A stretch of 64,000 nt of DNA, taken from NCBI GenBank assembly GCA_029582265.1, contig CM055816.1, positions 33,553,049 to 33,617,048 of the forward strand. The letters are read 5' to 3'. The DNA is from Zoroaster sp. YZ-2022 (lineage: Eukaryota > Echinodermata > Asteroidea > Forcipulatida > Zoroasteridae). Under the pieces are notes generated by a model. That model ran no database searches and was not told the DNA's origin. It saw only the letters and a program-made list of their open reading frames with translations. Positions 1 through 10,420 of the stretch are shown here, piece after piece (position 1 is the stretch's first letter; each line of letters opens with the position of its first letter). The translations under genes and the position numbers were made by a program.

Positions 1-2
1 TG

Positions 3-2354
3 ACTACTTTTGCAACACCCTGGGGTAGATACAGATGGAAACGCTTACCATTTGGCCTCAAGGTAAGCAGTGAGATATTCCAGAAGAGACTGAATCAAGC
101 ACTTGATGGTCTCGAAGGGGTACACTGCGTAGCTGATGACATCATCATATGGGGCAAAGAAGACGAAGAACACAATCTACGTGTTCGAAAGCTGCTCCAA
201 CGATGCAAAGAAAAAGGTATTGTGCTAAACAAGCAAAAATCTTTGTTTGCTGTGACTAAGCTAACTTTCCTTGGTCACGTGATCTCCAAAGATGGGCTTA
301 AAGTTGATCCATCTAAAGTAGAGGCTGTGCTACAGATGAAAACCCCATCTAACAAGGATGATCTAGATCGGCTCAGAGGTATGGTCAACTACTTGTCAAA
401 GTTTCTACCTAATCTATTAAAGTGATGGAGCCACTAAGCGTACTCATTCGGAAAGATGTAGAATGGTCATGGAATGTCTGCCATGACAAAGCTTTTGATG
501 AAATCAAACAACTCATCACAACAGCTCCAGTACTGACCTACTTTGACACAAATAAAGCACTTGTCATTCACACTGATGCAAGTGACAGAGGAATAGGAGC
601 GGCACTGCTCCAAGATGGAAAACCCCTCGCTTATGCCAGCCGTGCTTTGAGTGATACCGAAACGAGGTTTGCAGTAATTGAGAAAGAAATGCTAGCAGTA
701 GTGTTCGCACTTGAAAAATGGCACCAGTACACTTTAGGTCGTCATGTGACTGTCTACTCCAACCACAAGCCACTTGAGTGCATTGTCAAAAAGCCACTGG
801 ACAAAGCACCTAAAAGGCTACAAGGAATGTTGTTGCGAGCAATGGCATATGATGCTGATGTTGAATACCTCCAGGGCAAATTAAACCTCATTGCTGATCC
901 TCTCAGCAGATAGTGCCTACCCTATGAGCCAAGCCACCATGAGTTTGAAAAAGTGAACGCTCTGCAGTACCTAACCATTCCTGAAGAGAAGATTCACGGA
1001 ATACGAAAAATGACAAATGAAGACGAGACCCTACAACTCTTGAAACGAAGCATTCAAGAAGGATGGCCGGAACAAAAAAATCTACTTCCTACTCAAATCA
1101 CGCTATACTACAGTGTTCGGGATGAACTGTGCGTCCAAGATGGTCTAGTGTTCCGAGGTGAACGACTCGTTATCCCGAAGGCGATGAGGCAAGTTATCAA
1201 ACAAGACTTGCACATAGGTCACATCGGCGTGGACGACACTATACGACGAGCTCGAGAATATATTTTCTGGCCAGGAATGAATGACGAAATCCGACAGTGG
1301 ATAGAGCAGTGTGAAACATGCCGAGAAAATGAAGTCGCACAAGCCCCTCTACCACTGATGTCCCATGACATACCTGAGAGGCCATGGGAGAAACTTGGCA
1401 TCGATTTTTTCATTTCAATGGGAACGAGTATCTCATCACTGTGTGTTACAAGTCCAACTTCTGGGAGGTGGACAGACTACACAAAACAACTGCCATATCA
1501 GTCATCAACAAACTGAAACACCATTTTGGCAGATATGGCATTCCTGACATCATAGTCAGTGACAATGGTCCGCCATTCTCTTCTGCTAACTTTGACGACT
1601 TAATCCAACAATGGGGAATTAAACACAACACAAGCTCCCCATACAACAGCAAGGCAAATGGAAAAGCTGAATCAGCAGTGAAATCAGCAAAGAAAATGCT
1701 AAAAAAATTATTTCTTCTGGTGAAGATGAAGACCTCCCTCTGCTGAACATACGCAACACACCAACACAGGGTGTTGACACAAGTCCAGTGCAAAGATTTC
1801 TCGGACGGAGAACGAAGACACTCATACCGACTTCCCAGCATCTTCTTCAATTTGAAGGATCTCGGAGTAATCATGAGATGAAGCAGCTCCAACTGAACCA
1901 GAAGAGGCAAGCGAAGTACTATGACAAAACCACTAAAGATCTTCCCCCACTACAACAGGGAGATACAGTGAGAATGAAGCCCTTTCGACCAGGTGAAGAT
2001 CGCTGGAAGAAAGCCCAGGTACTACGCACATTGGACGAGAGATCCTATGAAGTCCAACACAACGATCAGCTATACAGACGAAACCGTGAACACCTGAGAA
2101 AATCAAAGGAACCCCCTCCGGACACCCTGGAAATCAAGTTTCCTGACTCATCCTTAGTTCCAGAGAAGAAAACCACACCCTCACCAACCCTGATGAAACC
2201 CAACCCCGGAACAGACCAACATCATGTAGAACTTGGAGAAACTGAAGTGAAACCAACCCCTACACAGATGATGGAACAACCAACATATCAACCCAGAAGA
2301 TCTACGCGTGAACGTCGCGAACCACTTAAATTCAAAGATTTTGTTCGAAACTGA
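3..2354 (+). pseudogene. pol: Broken pol of element A: RT end, RNase H, integrase
   Basis: RT (3-425) keeps the finger/palm segment TPWGRYRWKRLPFGL and a VADDIII catalytic motif. The frame then shifts near 420. RNase H (422-913) shows TDASDRGIG and ADPLSR, but the usual TDHKPL motif reads YSNHKPL, so a catalytic Asp has become Asn. An in-frame TAG at 911-913 separates it from integrase. Integrase (953-1746) has an HHCC-type finger (HIGHIG ... CETC) and the acidic residues of GIDFF, VSDNGPPF and GKAES, but is split by a frameshift near 1420. The C-terminal part (1788-2354) holds QGDTVRMKPFRPGEDRW and a basic STRERREPLKF tail. Several frameshifts plus the D-to-N change mean it is not functional. 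Confidence 0.85.
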
Positions 2355-2703
2355 TTCAAAAGAGTGAAAATTGGTGTTCGAGCAAATTTGGCTTAATTTT
2401 CTTCTAAAACAGAAGTTCACTTCAAATGTTACACTGTTCATTTTTTGTTCTTCTTGCCAAAAGAAAAAAGCAACCAATTTCTTTTTTCTTCTATAAAAAA
2501 AAAAATAATAAATAAATAATTATTAACTGTTTCGGATTCCTACAAGTGAGATTATTGCAACGTGGACTATGAACATTTTGGAACCTCATCATGAACTATT
2601 GGACATTTGAATACCGAGTCATAAAAACTTGAGACTCTGAACTTTTTATTTTAAATCACAACTTGGTATTTTCTTTAAAATAATGTCCTCCCATCCAAAG
2701 CTC

Positions 2704-2716
2704 AAAAAGGGGAGGA
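2704..2716 (+). promoter_or_regulatory. Polypurine tract of element A
   Basis: AAAAAGGGGAGGA lies immediately before the LTR start TGTAACA. This is the normal place and composition for the plus-strand DNA primer of a Ty3/gypsy element. Confidence 0.8.
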
Positions 2717-2878
2717 TGTAACATTATCACTTTGTTCTTATAACAACTCGCCAACAGAGGGCGCTATTGAAGTAATAGATTAAAAGATGGCTTCTCCCAT
2801 AAAATTCTAAAGCCAAGCTGAGTGTCACAAACTTGAGTCATTACACCTCTTAATTAATACTACCCAACGCTTTTAACA
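2717..2878 (+). repeat. 3' LTR of element A (162 bp)
   Basis: Starts TGTAACATTATC and ends CTTTTAACA, giving TG...CA termini. A 162-bp LTR is short, but short LTRs are known in the Mag lineage. The right neighbour at 2879 (GATATATTCC) is LTR sequence of element B. The matching 5' LTR would lie left of the window, so the target duplication cannot be checked here. Confidence 0.75.
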
Positions 2879-3174
2879 GATATATTCCACCTTCAACCAG
2901 TGTACACACAATACTGGTTCAACCAAGTGATGAGCTAGATCACACACACGCTACACTAAGTCAGTACATTAAACCTAGGCACAATATACAGAGCATGCAA
3001 ACATACCTTGTTCTTCCTTTAAGATCTTGCAGCCAACTGACTGTCTGGCACCATGTCCCAGCCACTCCCGCAGCACGCAATGCTCACGCGCATGCGTAGA
3101 TCGGAAAACCCGACCAGCTCGCGACTGCGCTACACCAACTAATAACATTATTGCAACATGCACCGACCGTCACA
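2879..3174 (-). repeat. 3' LTR of element B, cut by element A
   Basis: Direct repeat of 11081-11396. It shares long blocks such as GATATATTCCACCTTCAACC at its left edge and the rc of TGTGACGGTCGG at its right edge. A 20-bp segment present in the right copy, between two CTACACCA direct repeats, is missing here. Confidence 0.85.
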
Positions 3175-3931
3175 CAGGCCCAAGCTAAGCTTGGACTGTC
3201 CCTAGTCTAAACCAGCTTAATCCAAAACTACAAGGGCAGTGCATGTACTTAAAAAGAATACATAAACCTTTAAACCGTTAAATACACTATAATATTATAA
3301 TATAAAACACCCGTATCAGGTTCAACCAAATGACCTGCATAATAAAACACATTAGCACCAGGGGGAGTATTGTACATTTCCCCTAAACTCATTAAATATG
3401 CACAAAAATAGTTATACACGTGGTTGAATGAGTCTAACTTAAACCTTGTACCAATGCTACACTTGGTTGCAAGTACCTAATTAAACCCTGCATTAAAAAA
3501 AGCAAATTTTACTGATTATAAAACACATGATTCTTTGGCTCATTAAATATTCACAAAAATGTCACAATTAAGGCACAGAGAAATTTCCTGAGGCTCTTAA
3601 TTTATACAATCAAACATTTACATTTTCAGCTGATTGAAAGGTGGTTGGCAAGATTACACAATCAATATTTTACACAGCAATTAACATGAATTACTCAGGA
3701 ATCAACAATAAATATAACTTTTGGGGTAGGTTGTGTATAAATATAAGAAAATATATATGTTATAAAACTCTGATATAAAACAAGAACAGAAGCAGTACTC
3801 CAAGAACCTATCACGTTTCCGCCAGCTTCACAAAGACCCTAGAGTTCAATCATCTCCTCATAAGTTTCGGATGTCTCTCTCTCTTCCTGACTTGCACTCC
3901 TTCCACGAAGGTTACCTTCACATGATGTTCC
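3175..3931 (-). other. Non-coding 3' region of element B
   Basis: AT-rich and without a credible ORF, between the zinc-finger ORF and the LTR. No clean polypurine tract is visible at the LTR edge (the sequence reads CTTGGGCCTG before TGTGACGG on the minus strand). That is odd for a gypsy element and may reflect decay. Confidence 0.5.
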
Positions 3932-4585
3932 CTAACGAGGGCGGTCACCACTCGCCGAGCTGGGGAGGGGGGGTCTGTGTGGCCTTGTCCTCAGCGATGA
4001 CGGGGGTGGTGTTATCCTCTCCTGGGATGGCATGGAAGACGAAGATTCCGGGGATGCTGGGGTCAACATGGCCAGCATAACCCTAGGCTTACCCATTGGG
4101 ACCGGAGCAATGGGGCAGATGGGGGGAGAAGCTTCCACCGAGGGGATCGGAGAGGACGACTGGTTCAAAGCCGAGATGGGTGTAGGCGACAAGGAAAGTA
4201 CATCCTTCTGGTCGGCTTCCTGGTCTTGAGGTGTCGCTGGAAGGGCGCTCACAGTCGCTGGTGCTGTAGTGGCACTGCCCACTGTAGCCGGCCTCCAACC
4301 GGCATCCACATTTACAGGAGAGGGGATGTCTGGCTTTTCCAACTCCGGTTGGATTCGATGACTCTCCCCCTCGTGCTCTCCATGGAATCTGCGATAGTGG
4401 CGGATGAGGGTATCTCGTCTGGTCGCCTTAAAGTGGCACCGCCCGCAGTAGAGATACTTCACCGGACCATGGATTTCTGTGATATGTCGCCACAACCCTT
4501 GAGCTTGCTGGAAGTTGTTGAGGCACTGAGTGCAACGATACTGTCGCGGCGTACCCCTCTTCCCTCCTCTCGCTCTTCCAGCCAT
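3932..4585 (-). CDS. C2H2 zinc-finger protein encoded downstream of pol in element B
   Basis: Intact 217-residue frame. The start is taken at the ATG at 4585 (MAGRARGG) because the fingers follow closely; the frame is open upstream to 4630. Two C2H2 fingers fit C-X2-C-X12-H-X4-H: C18/C21/H34/H39 and C47/C50/H63/H68. A basic N-terminus precedes them and a ~145-residue Pro/Ser-rich, low-complexity tail follows. It lies on the pol strand between integrase and the LTR, where env-like or accessory ORFs of gypsy elements sit, so it is inferred to be an element accessory gene (nucleic-acid binding). A captured host fragment is the alternative. I recognise no specific orthologue. It is intact although pol is broken. 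Confidence 0.65.
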   Translation of the reverse strand: MAGRARGGKRGTPRQYRCTQCLNNFQQAQGLWRHITEIHGPVKYLYCGRCHFKATRRDTLIRHYRRFHGEHEGESHRIQPELEKPDIPSPVNVDAGWRPATVGSATTAPATVSALPATPQDQEADQKDVLSLSPTPISALNQSSSPIPSVEASPPICPIAPVPMGKPRVMLAMLTPASPESSSSMPSQERITPPPSSLRTRPHRPPLPSSASGDRPR

Positions 4586-4846
4586 CTGATTCAACTCGGT
4601 TATCAAACTCAACTCTGAACAGAAACACAAAAGAAAACATGGTTATAGTCGAGAACAACTCTCTGTTTTTCTCCTTTTTTTTCTTTTTGGAGCACAAAAC
4701 AACTACTTCCACTGAAAGCTTATCTAAAACGAATTGGAAGCTCATGCTTCCGCCTGGGTATCGCCTGGTTGGAATCTCATCAACCTCATTATTACATACT
4801 TCCACTGACGGACTTTGCCGACCCAAGGGAGTCCCTACTAGTCCCG

Positions 4847-6342
4847 TCAAATCACCACTTGGTGGATGAACCTCCTCAGAGAGTTCCACGCCGGGAATTT
4901 CTCCTCCACTGGGAGCTTTTCACCACCCTCTGACTGAGCAACCTCTGCCTCAAAGTCAGTACTCTCAGCTGTCCCAATCCATGATTTAAGTTCTTCACCA
5001 AGGTAGGGCTTTAGCCTGTCTGCATGAATGACTTTACATTTACCTCTCTTCTTCAGCTGAACCCGGAAAATCACATCCGACAACTGCTTGATAATCAGCC
5101 AGGGACCTTCCCAACGCAACTGAAGTTTAGGCATTAAGTGCCTTTTTCTAGCTGGGTTAAAGAGCCACACAAATTGCCCTTCCTTCAAACCATGGTCCGC
5201 TGCCCTTCTGTCATAGTTCTTCTTCTACCGTCGGGAGTTCTTCCCAAGGCAGTGGTGTGCTCTTTCGTTGGCTTGTCTCATATTGCACCGCAATTCTCTG
5301 CGAAATCCGTACTGATGTCATCTGAACCGTCGGGACACTCAACCACTAAATCAATCGGAATGTTCACTTCTCGACCCAACATCATCATATTGGGTGACTC
5401 CCCAGTTGACTCATGTAGAGTGCACCGATAAGCAAACGTGGCATAAGGGAGACATTCATCCCAATCCCTCTGCCTCTTTCTTGGATCAATGAGCACTGCC
5501 ACCATGTTAACCAAAGTCTTATTGAACCTTTTCACCATCCCGTCAGACTTCGGATTATAGGCAGTAGTACGGGTTTTGGTGATCCCCAAGACACGGCACA
5601 TCTCGCTGAAAACCTTGGACTCAAAATTGGTGCCCTGGTCAGAATGAAGCTCTTGCGGCACCCAAAACTGGCAGACAAACTCATTAACCAACTTGAGAGC
5701 AACAGTACTTGCCGTAGCATCTGGAAGCGGATAGGCCTCCATCCACTTCGTGCAGTAATCGCCCACAACCATAACCCACTGATTACCACCATCGGACTTT
5801 GGTAGTGGCCCAAGCAAATCAATCGCCACCCTCTCCATGGGTACCCCCACACGATACTGTTGCAGAGGAGCAACTCTTTTCTTGGCAGGAGACTTCCTCC
5901 TAGCACACATGTCACAACTTCTCAAGAAGGACCTTATGTCGGCTGACATGCCGGGCCAGAAATATCGATATTTCGCCTTGGCCATCGTCTTGTTGACCCC
6001 CAAATGACCACTCATTTTCCCGCCATGCAACTTACTCAAAATCTCTTTCCTGAACTGATTCGGAAGAACGAGACGCAACCTCGTTGCTCTCCCATCATCC
6101 GACTCCCATTGTCTACAAAACAAACCCTCATGAAGCACCAACTGCTTCCACACAGACCAGTAGGATTTATGCCTCGAAGAAAGATCAGACACTGCCTTCC
6201 AATCTGGACGGCTGTCACACTCTTCCTTCTTCCGGATGAACCAACCTATGACCTCATCCTCCAGCTGAGCTTTTCTCAAAGCTTCAGAGGACAATTCTGG
6301 CTGAACCACAAGGCCCCTAGCCAGCGACTCTTTCTTCGGAGA
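4847..6342 (-). pseudogene. pol: Integrase of element B, mutated
   Basis: The integrase has a zinc-binding segment (LHGGKMSGHLG ... CDMC) and a core with VAIDLLG and LHSDQGTNF. The third catalytic residue, expected as Glu in VERFN, reads MVKRFN: codon AAA at 5530-5532 instead of GAA, a single G-to-A change that should abolish catalysis. The first frame ends at 5278. A frameshift leads to the C-terminal SH3-like part (5188-4847), with GPWLIIKQL and HADRLKPYLGEEL. An in-frame TAA at 6343-6345 separates it from RNase H in the same frame. Confidence 0.85.
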
Positions 6343-6789
6343 TTACACCTCATGAACCACAGGGCTTGCTTTTTCAACATCCAGCACCTCTTCCTTGCCC
6401 TCTTCTCGGCCACATTGTTTGCACTGGCGTCGCGACAACGCATCAGCATTGGAATGCTTATTGCCAGGCCTATGTTGAATTTCAATGTCGTATTCAGAGA
6501 TCACCTCCAACCATCGTGCCAACTGACCCTCAGGATTTTTAAACCTGAGCAACCACCGAAGTGCCGCATGGTCAGTTCTAACGGTGAACCTTCTACCGTA
6601 CAAATACTGGCGGAAATGCTTCAAGTATACCACCACGGCCAACAATTCTCGACGGGTGACACAATAATTTCTCTCTGGTCTACCGAGCTTACGACTTGCG
6701 TAAGCCAAGACTCTCTCGTCCCCATCCTGCACCTGGGAAAACACTGCCCCAATGCCGTCACCACTGGCATCCGTGTCTAAAATGAAATC
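6343..6789 (-). pseudogene. pol: RNase H segment of element B pol
   Basis: Same frame as RT upstream and integrase downstream but bounded by TAA codons on both sides (6790-6792 and 6343-6345). Reads DTDASGDGIGAVFSQ, LAYASRKLGRPERNY, TDHAALRWLL and NADALSRR, the standard Ty3/gypsy RNase H and tether motifs. The acidic residues are present, so the damage is limited to the two nonsense codons. Confidence 0.85.
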
Positions 6790-8570
6790 TTAGTCGGGAA
6801 TTGGATAGGACAAGATCAGTGCAGTCTGGAGCCTACTCTTCAACTCCTCGAATGCAGCCTGGCAGGACTCACTCCAAACAAAATCTCTTGATTTCTCAGT
6901 CAACTCATGCAGAGGACTAGCTATCCCTGCAAACCCACGAATAAACTTCCTGTAATAGGATGCGAGGCCTAAGAAACTTCTCACATCCCTTACACACCTC
7001 GGAACAGGCCAATCAGCCACAGCCTGTACTTTTTGTGGATCCGTAGCCACGCCGTCTGAGGACACAATATGTCCTAAGTAGGCCACCGACTGACGAAACA
7101 AGTGACACTTGCTGGGTTTTAACTTCAGCCCTGCGTGTCTCAACCTAGCCAACACCACCCTGAGACGCTCGATTGTCTCCGTAACTGTTTGTCCAAAAAC
7201 AATTATATCATCCAAATAGATGAGGAGGATGTCCCATTGCAAGCCTGCCACAAGGCGCTCCATGAGGCGCACAAAGGTCGCCGGAGCATTACAAAGCCCG
7301 AAAGGCATACATTTCCACCGATACAACCAATTTCTCACAACAAACGTGGATTTCTGGCTGGCGTCTTCATCCAGTGCCACCTGCCAGTACCCTGAAGCCA
7401 AATCAAGTGTCGAGAACCACTTTGCCCCACTCAATGCATCAAATGTTTCATCAATGCGAGGCACAGGATAGGCATCCTTAATGGTTACCGCGTTTAACCT
7501 CCTATAATCAACACAGAAGCGCTTGGTACCATCCTTTTTTCCAACCAAGACGACATTAGAGGCCCAGGGACTGTCCGATGGCTCTATCACCCCCCTCTTC
7601 TCCAAATCAACAACTTGCCTCTGGATTTCCTGTTTGGATTTGCATACAGGGTGGCGCTGTGGCCCCTCCTTTATCAGTCTGGCAGCCCCAGTCTGAATGT
7701 GATGCTTAACCTCCTCTGTCATACCAATGTCGTGATCCCCACTAGAAAAAACATCCTGGAAGTCACTCAGACATTTCCGGACCTCTCCGTGGTATTTCAG
7801 TTCAACATTCGACGTACCTCTCTGGTACAAGTCATGCAAATACTCGGGCAGGTTATGTGCTGACTCCTCCACCACACCAGAACTGTCCTCAATCGAATCT
7901 TCCTCAACGGGGAAAATGAGTCCCACCGTCGTCCCCCTTCTAGCAACCCTCTTTTCTTTACCAGGGTTGAAAACCCTCAATGGAACAGTGTCGTTTCCTG
8001 ACTCGACCAGAGACCGGGCAAGCACCATGCCTTTCTTGGCAACCTCATCTCCACCCTGTAAAGGTTCAACTATTGCCGGTCCCACCAGTTCACCAGTTTT
8101 CCTCGTCACTATACCCGGAATGACTGCCTCATGACACGCAGGGATCACCGTGTTCTCCAAGACAACCACCCTACCAACAAAAGGCGCCCCCGCTAATCCA
8201 GTACACTTTATCTTCTCACCGCTTATGGTCAACTTCCGAGACCCAAAATCCAATTTCCCACCGGTAGCCATAAGAAAATCCATTCCCAAGATTCCAGAGT
8301 ATCTCATGCTGGTAAAGACTGCCCTGACTAGTTGGGTCGTCCGACCGACATTGATTTCTACATCAGCAACACCCAGCACCGACAGCGGACTACCATCCAC
8401 TTGTGTCACTTGGATACTGTCCTGTTCCAAAACTGGTCTCTTCTCCGTTGGTATCCTGTAGTAAACCGCACTGTTAATTAAGTCTCAGTCGAACCACTAT
8501 CAATCAAAAACCGACACTCCGTACCCCGAACAAACCCATTTACATAGAGTCCATACCGTGGGTTCACAGT
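6790..8570 (-). pseudogene. pol: Protease and reverse transcriptase of element B
   Basis: The protease active site LIDSGST is encoded at about 8494-8508, in the gag frame beyond gag's TGA. A one-base frameshift near 8487 joins it to the long open frame 8430-6790. That frame starts with the rest of the protease (GILGMDFLMATGG) and continues through the RT: CVDYRRLNAVT, FSTLDLASGYWQ, MPFGLCNAPATF and the catalytic YLDDIIVFG, then FLGLASYYRKF. The frame ends at a single TAA (6790-6792) just before RNase H. RT itself looks intact. Confidence 0.85.
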
Positions 8571-10274
8571 TCATTTGGGCAGACTGATCACTCTTTGCCC
8601 GTCGTCATTTTTCTGTCCACCTTCGAATTTTCTTTTGGACCATTTTTGGTTTCCAGCCCCCCGCGCGGGTCCCCCGCTGGGCTGGCCAGAGTTTCCCTGC
8701 TCTGAGACATGTTTCTTGGGCGGTTCTTTACAATCTCGGGCGAAATGGCCCTTCTCATCACAGTTATAGCATCTCCACTCTCTCGACCTGCCTCTCTGGT
8801 TCCCTTTCTTAGCCGGAATAGGATGACCCACCAGAATAGGCTGATCAGGAGACAACCTATCAGCTATCACCTTCAACGAATCGGCCTGAACCTTCAAAGA
8901 ATCGGCCTGAACCTTCAAAGAATCGGCCTGACCATTCAAAGAATCGGCCTGAACCTGCAGTTGATCTTCCATCCTCTCTATCCTCTGGGTCATGTCGTCA
9001 CCAAGTCCACTTGCAATCTTAGGGTTTTTTCCATCCAACACTCTTTGTTGCTCAACCATTTCAAAATTCTCTGTCTCGAGCGCGGCTCTGATGGCCTCAT
9101 CAAGATTTATCGGGCGGGCCCTGTTTATACCCTCCCGAATAGTCCGACTATCCACTGCATCAAGAAAGTGATTCTTCGCTAGCCTCTCACGAGAGTCCCA
9201 CTGAATATCAGGGTAAGCCCTGACCACCAACTCATGGATAGCCTGCCCAAGTTCCTGAAGGCTCTCCTTCGACCCTTGCCGTCGGTGCCTTAGCTCCACG
9301 AGATAGTTCTCGCTTTGCCTCCCTGAACCAAATGTTCTCTCTAGTAGCTTCACAAGCTCATCGTAAGTACGCCGACGACCCAACGACACATCCCCCAAAA
9401 TTCTAAGAGCATCGCCCTGAAGACTTGCCGACAAATACCTTGCCGCTTGCTCTTCGTTCCATCCATTAACCTCTCTACATGACTCAAAATATTGAAAATA
9501 CTCTCTCCACAAAATCTTCCCCTTATATCTGTCGGGAATGATGTTTGGGCATCGACACTTACACTCCAAACTACAAACGTCGTCAACAATAATTCTAGAC
9601 TCCCTCTGCAAAGGCCAAGGACTCATAATTGTTGTTGGTGCCGTGACTGAGGGTTGCGCCTTTCTCTCTGGAAAGATGTTGCCAGCCTCACCCACCCGTC
9701 TGGTTGCAAAACTTAAAAGTTCACTGTGCAACTTCTTTGGATTGGCCATATCTCCATCCTCCAGGAACGGGTTGGTACTCTTCCTCCTCTGTTCCGTACA
9801 ATTCTGACTGAACAGAAATGACTGCGACACATCTGCAACATCAGTGACTGGCTTCCCAACTGCTCGTGAGGGTATTCCTGAGACAAAGTCCCTAAGTGGG
9901 GTGCTTTCCGAAAAATGGACACCCCTCCACACCGCGGGGCCCGATTGAGGTTGTTTGTCTACACCTGGAGACGAACTCGCCCCATTATCCGAGACATACC
10001 TGGAAGTTTTATCCGGGTACTGAAACTCAATGTCCGAATCCACCTTAAACCTCACACGACTACTCTCATGATTCACCCTCTCGCTTTCCCCACCAGGGGA
10101 GCCAGCGCCACCACCATGCTCCAGCATTTTCTCAGCATGTTTCTTAGCATAGTGGTCTTTCTCCCACTGCAAATGTTCCATATCCAACCTTGCACTAGTT
10201 AATCCATCTTGGATTCTCTGCAACTGACCTTCAACACCTAAGGTCCCCTCTTGACCCTTCCGAAATCCACTCAT
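8571..10274 (-). CDS. gag: Gag of element B (capsid plus CCHC nucleocapsid)
   Basis: Intact 567-residue frame starting MSGFRKGQ. A helical, charged N-terminal region is followed by a linker and a capsid-like domain (YKGKILWREYFQYFESC, LLERTFGSGRQSE). Near residues 430-470 is a run of near-identical QADSLKV heptads, then a zinc knuckle CYNCDEKGHFARDC (C-X2-C-X4-H-X4-C) and a basic tail. The stop is a TGA in the same frame as the protease, so gag and pol were probably one frame or joined by readthrough. The CCHC knuckle and position after the primer binding site make the assignment firm. Confidence 0.85.
   Translation of the reverse strand: MSGFRKGQEGTLGVEGQLQRIQDGLTSARLDMEHLQWEKDHYAKKHAEKMLEHGGGAGSPGGESERVNHESSRVRFKVDSDIEFQYPDKTSRYVSDNGASSSPGVDKQPQSGPAVWRGVHFSESTPLRDFVSGIPSRAVGKPVTDVADVSQSFLFSQNCTEQRRKSTNPFLEDGDMANPKKLHSELLSFATRRVGEAGNIFPERKAQPSVTAPTTIMSPWPLQRESRIIVDDVCSLECKCRCPNIIPDRYKGKILWREYFQYFESCREVNGWNEEQAARYLSASLQGDALRILGDVSLGRRRTYDELVKLLERTFGSGRQSENYLVELRHRRQGSKESLQELGQAIHELVVRAYPDIQWDSRERLAKNHFLDAVDSRTIREGINRARPINLDEAIRAALETENFEMVEQQRVLDGKNPKIASGLGDDMTQRIERMEDQLQVQADSLNGQADSLKVQADSLKVQADSLKVIADRLSPDQPILVGHPIPAKKGNQRGRSREWRCYNCDEKGHFARDCKEPPKKHVSEQGNSGQPSGGPARGAGNQKWSKRKFEGGQKNDDGQRVISLPK
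8878..8962 (-). repeat. 21-bp tandem repeat inside gag of element B
   Basis: Four to five tandem units built on GAATCGGCCTGAACCTTCAA, in frame, encoding repeated QADSLKV heptads on the minus strand. It predicts a short helical or coiled stretch of variable length ahead of the zinc knuckle. Confidence 0.8.
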
Positions 10275-10401
10275 AACTGTGTCTCGTATTCGTTCGTGCT
10301 AGTACTTTTTACACAGATTATGAGTAAACCCAGCAACAGGAATTTAGCACAACAGTTATCCAAAATAACGTTTCTAAAATTTGAACAATCAATTCCAATC
10401 A

Positions 10402-10417
10402 TCCCACTTCTGACACC
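10402..10417 (-). promoter_or_regulatory. Primer binding site of element B, tRNA-Leu
   Basis: The minus strand reads TGGTGTCAGAAGTGGGA three bases inside the LTR end (...CGCCACA). It is complementary to the CCA-tailed 3' end of a eukaryotic tRNA-Leu (TCCCACTTCTGACACCA). This fixes the LTR/leader boundary. Confidence 0.8.
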
Positions 10418-10420
10418 ATT

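Larger units (their letters stand above)
1..2878 (+). mobile_element. Ty3/gypsy element A (Mag/SURL-like), 3' part
   Basis: The window opens inside the reverse transcriptase of a plus-strand Ty3/gypsy element. The order RT, RNase H, integrase, polypurine tract, LTR is the Metaviridae order. The 3' end is sharp: a purine run at 2704-2716 is followed by an LTR that starts TGTAACA and ends TTTTAACA at 2878. The next base begins sequence that also occurs in the LTR of element B (11081 onward), so A appears inserted in B's left LTR. Mag/SURL affiliation is inferred from RT and RNase H motifs such as TTFATPWGRYRW and TDASDRGIGAALLQDG, recalled not searched. The 5' LTR, gag and protease lie outside the window. 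Confidence 0.85.

Noticed and set aside
3871..4618. Plus-strand ORFs over the zinc-finger gene
   Set aside because: Shadows of the minus-strand C2H2 frame, without recognisable motifs.
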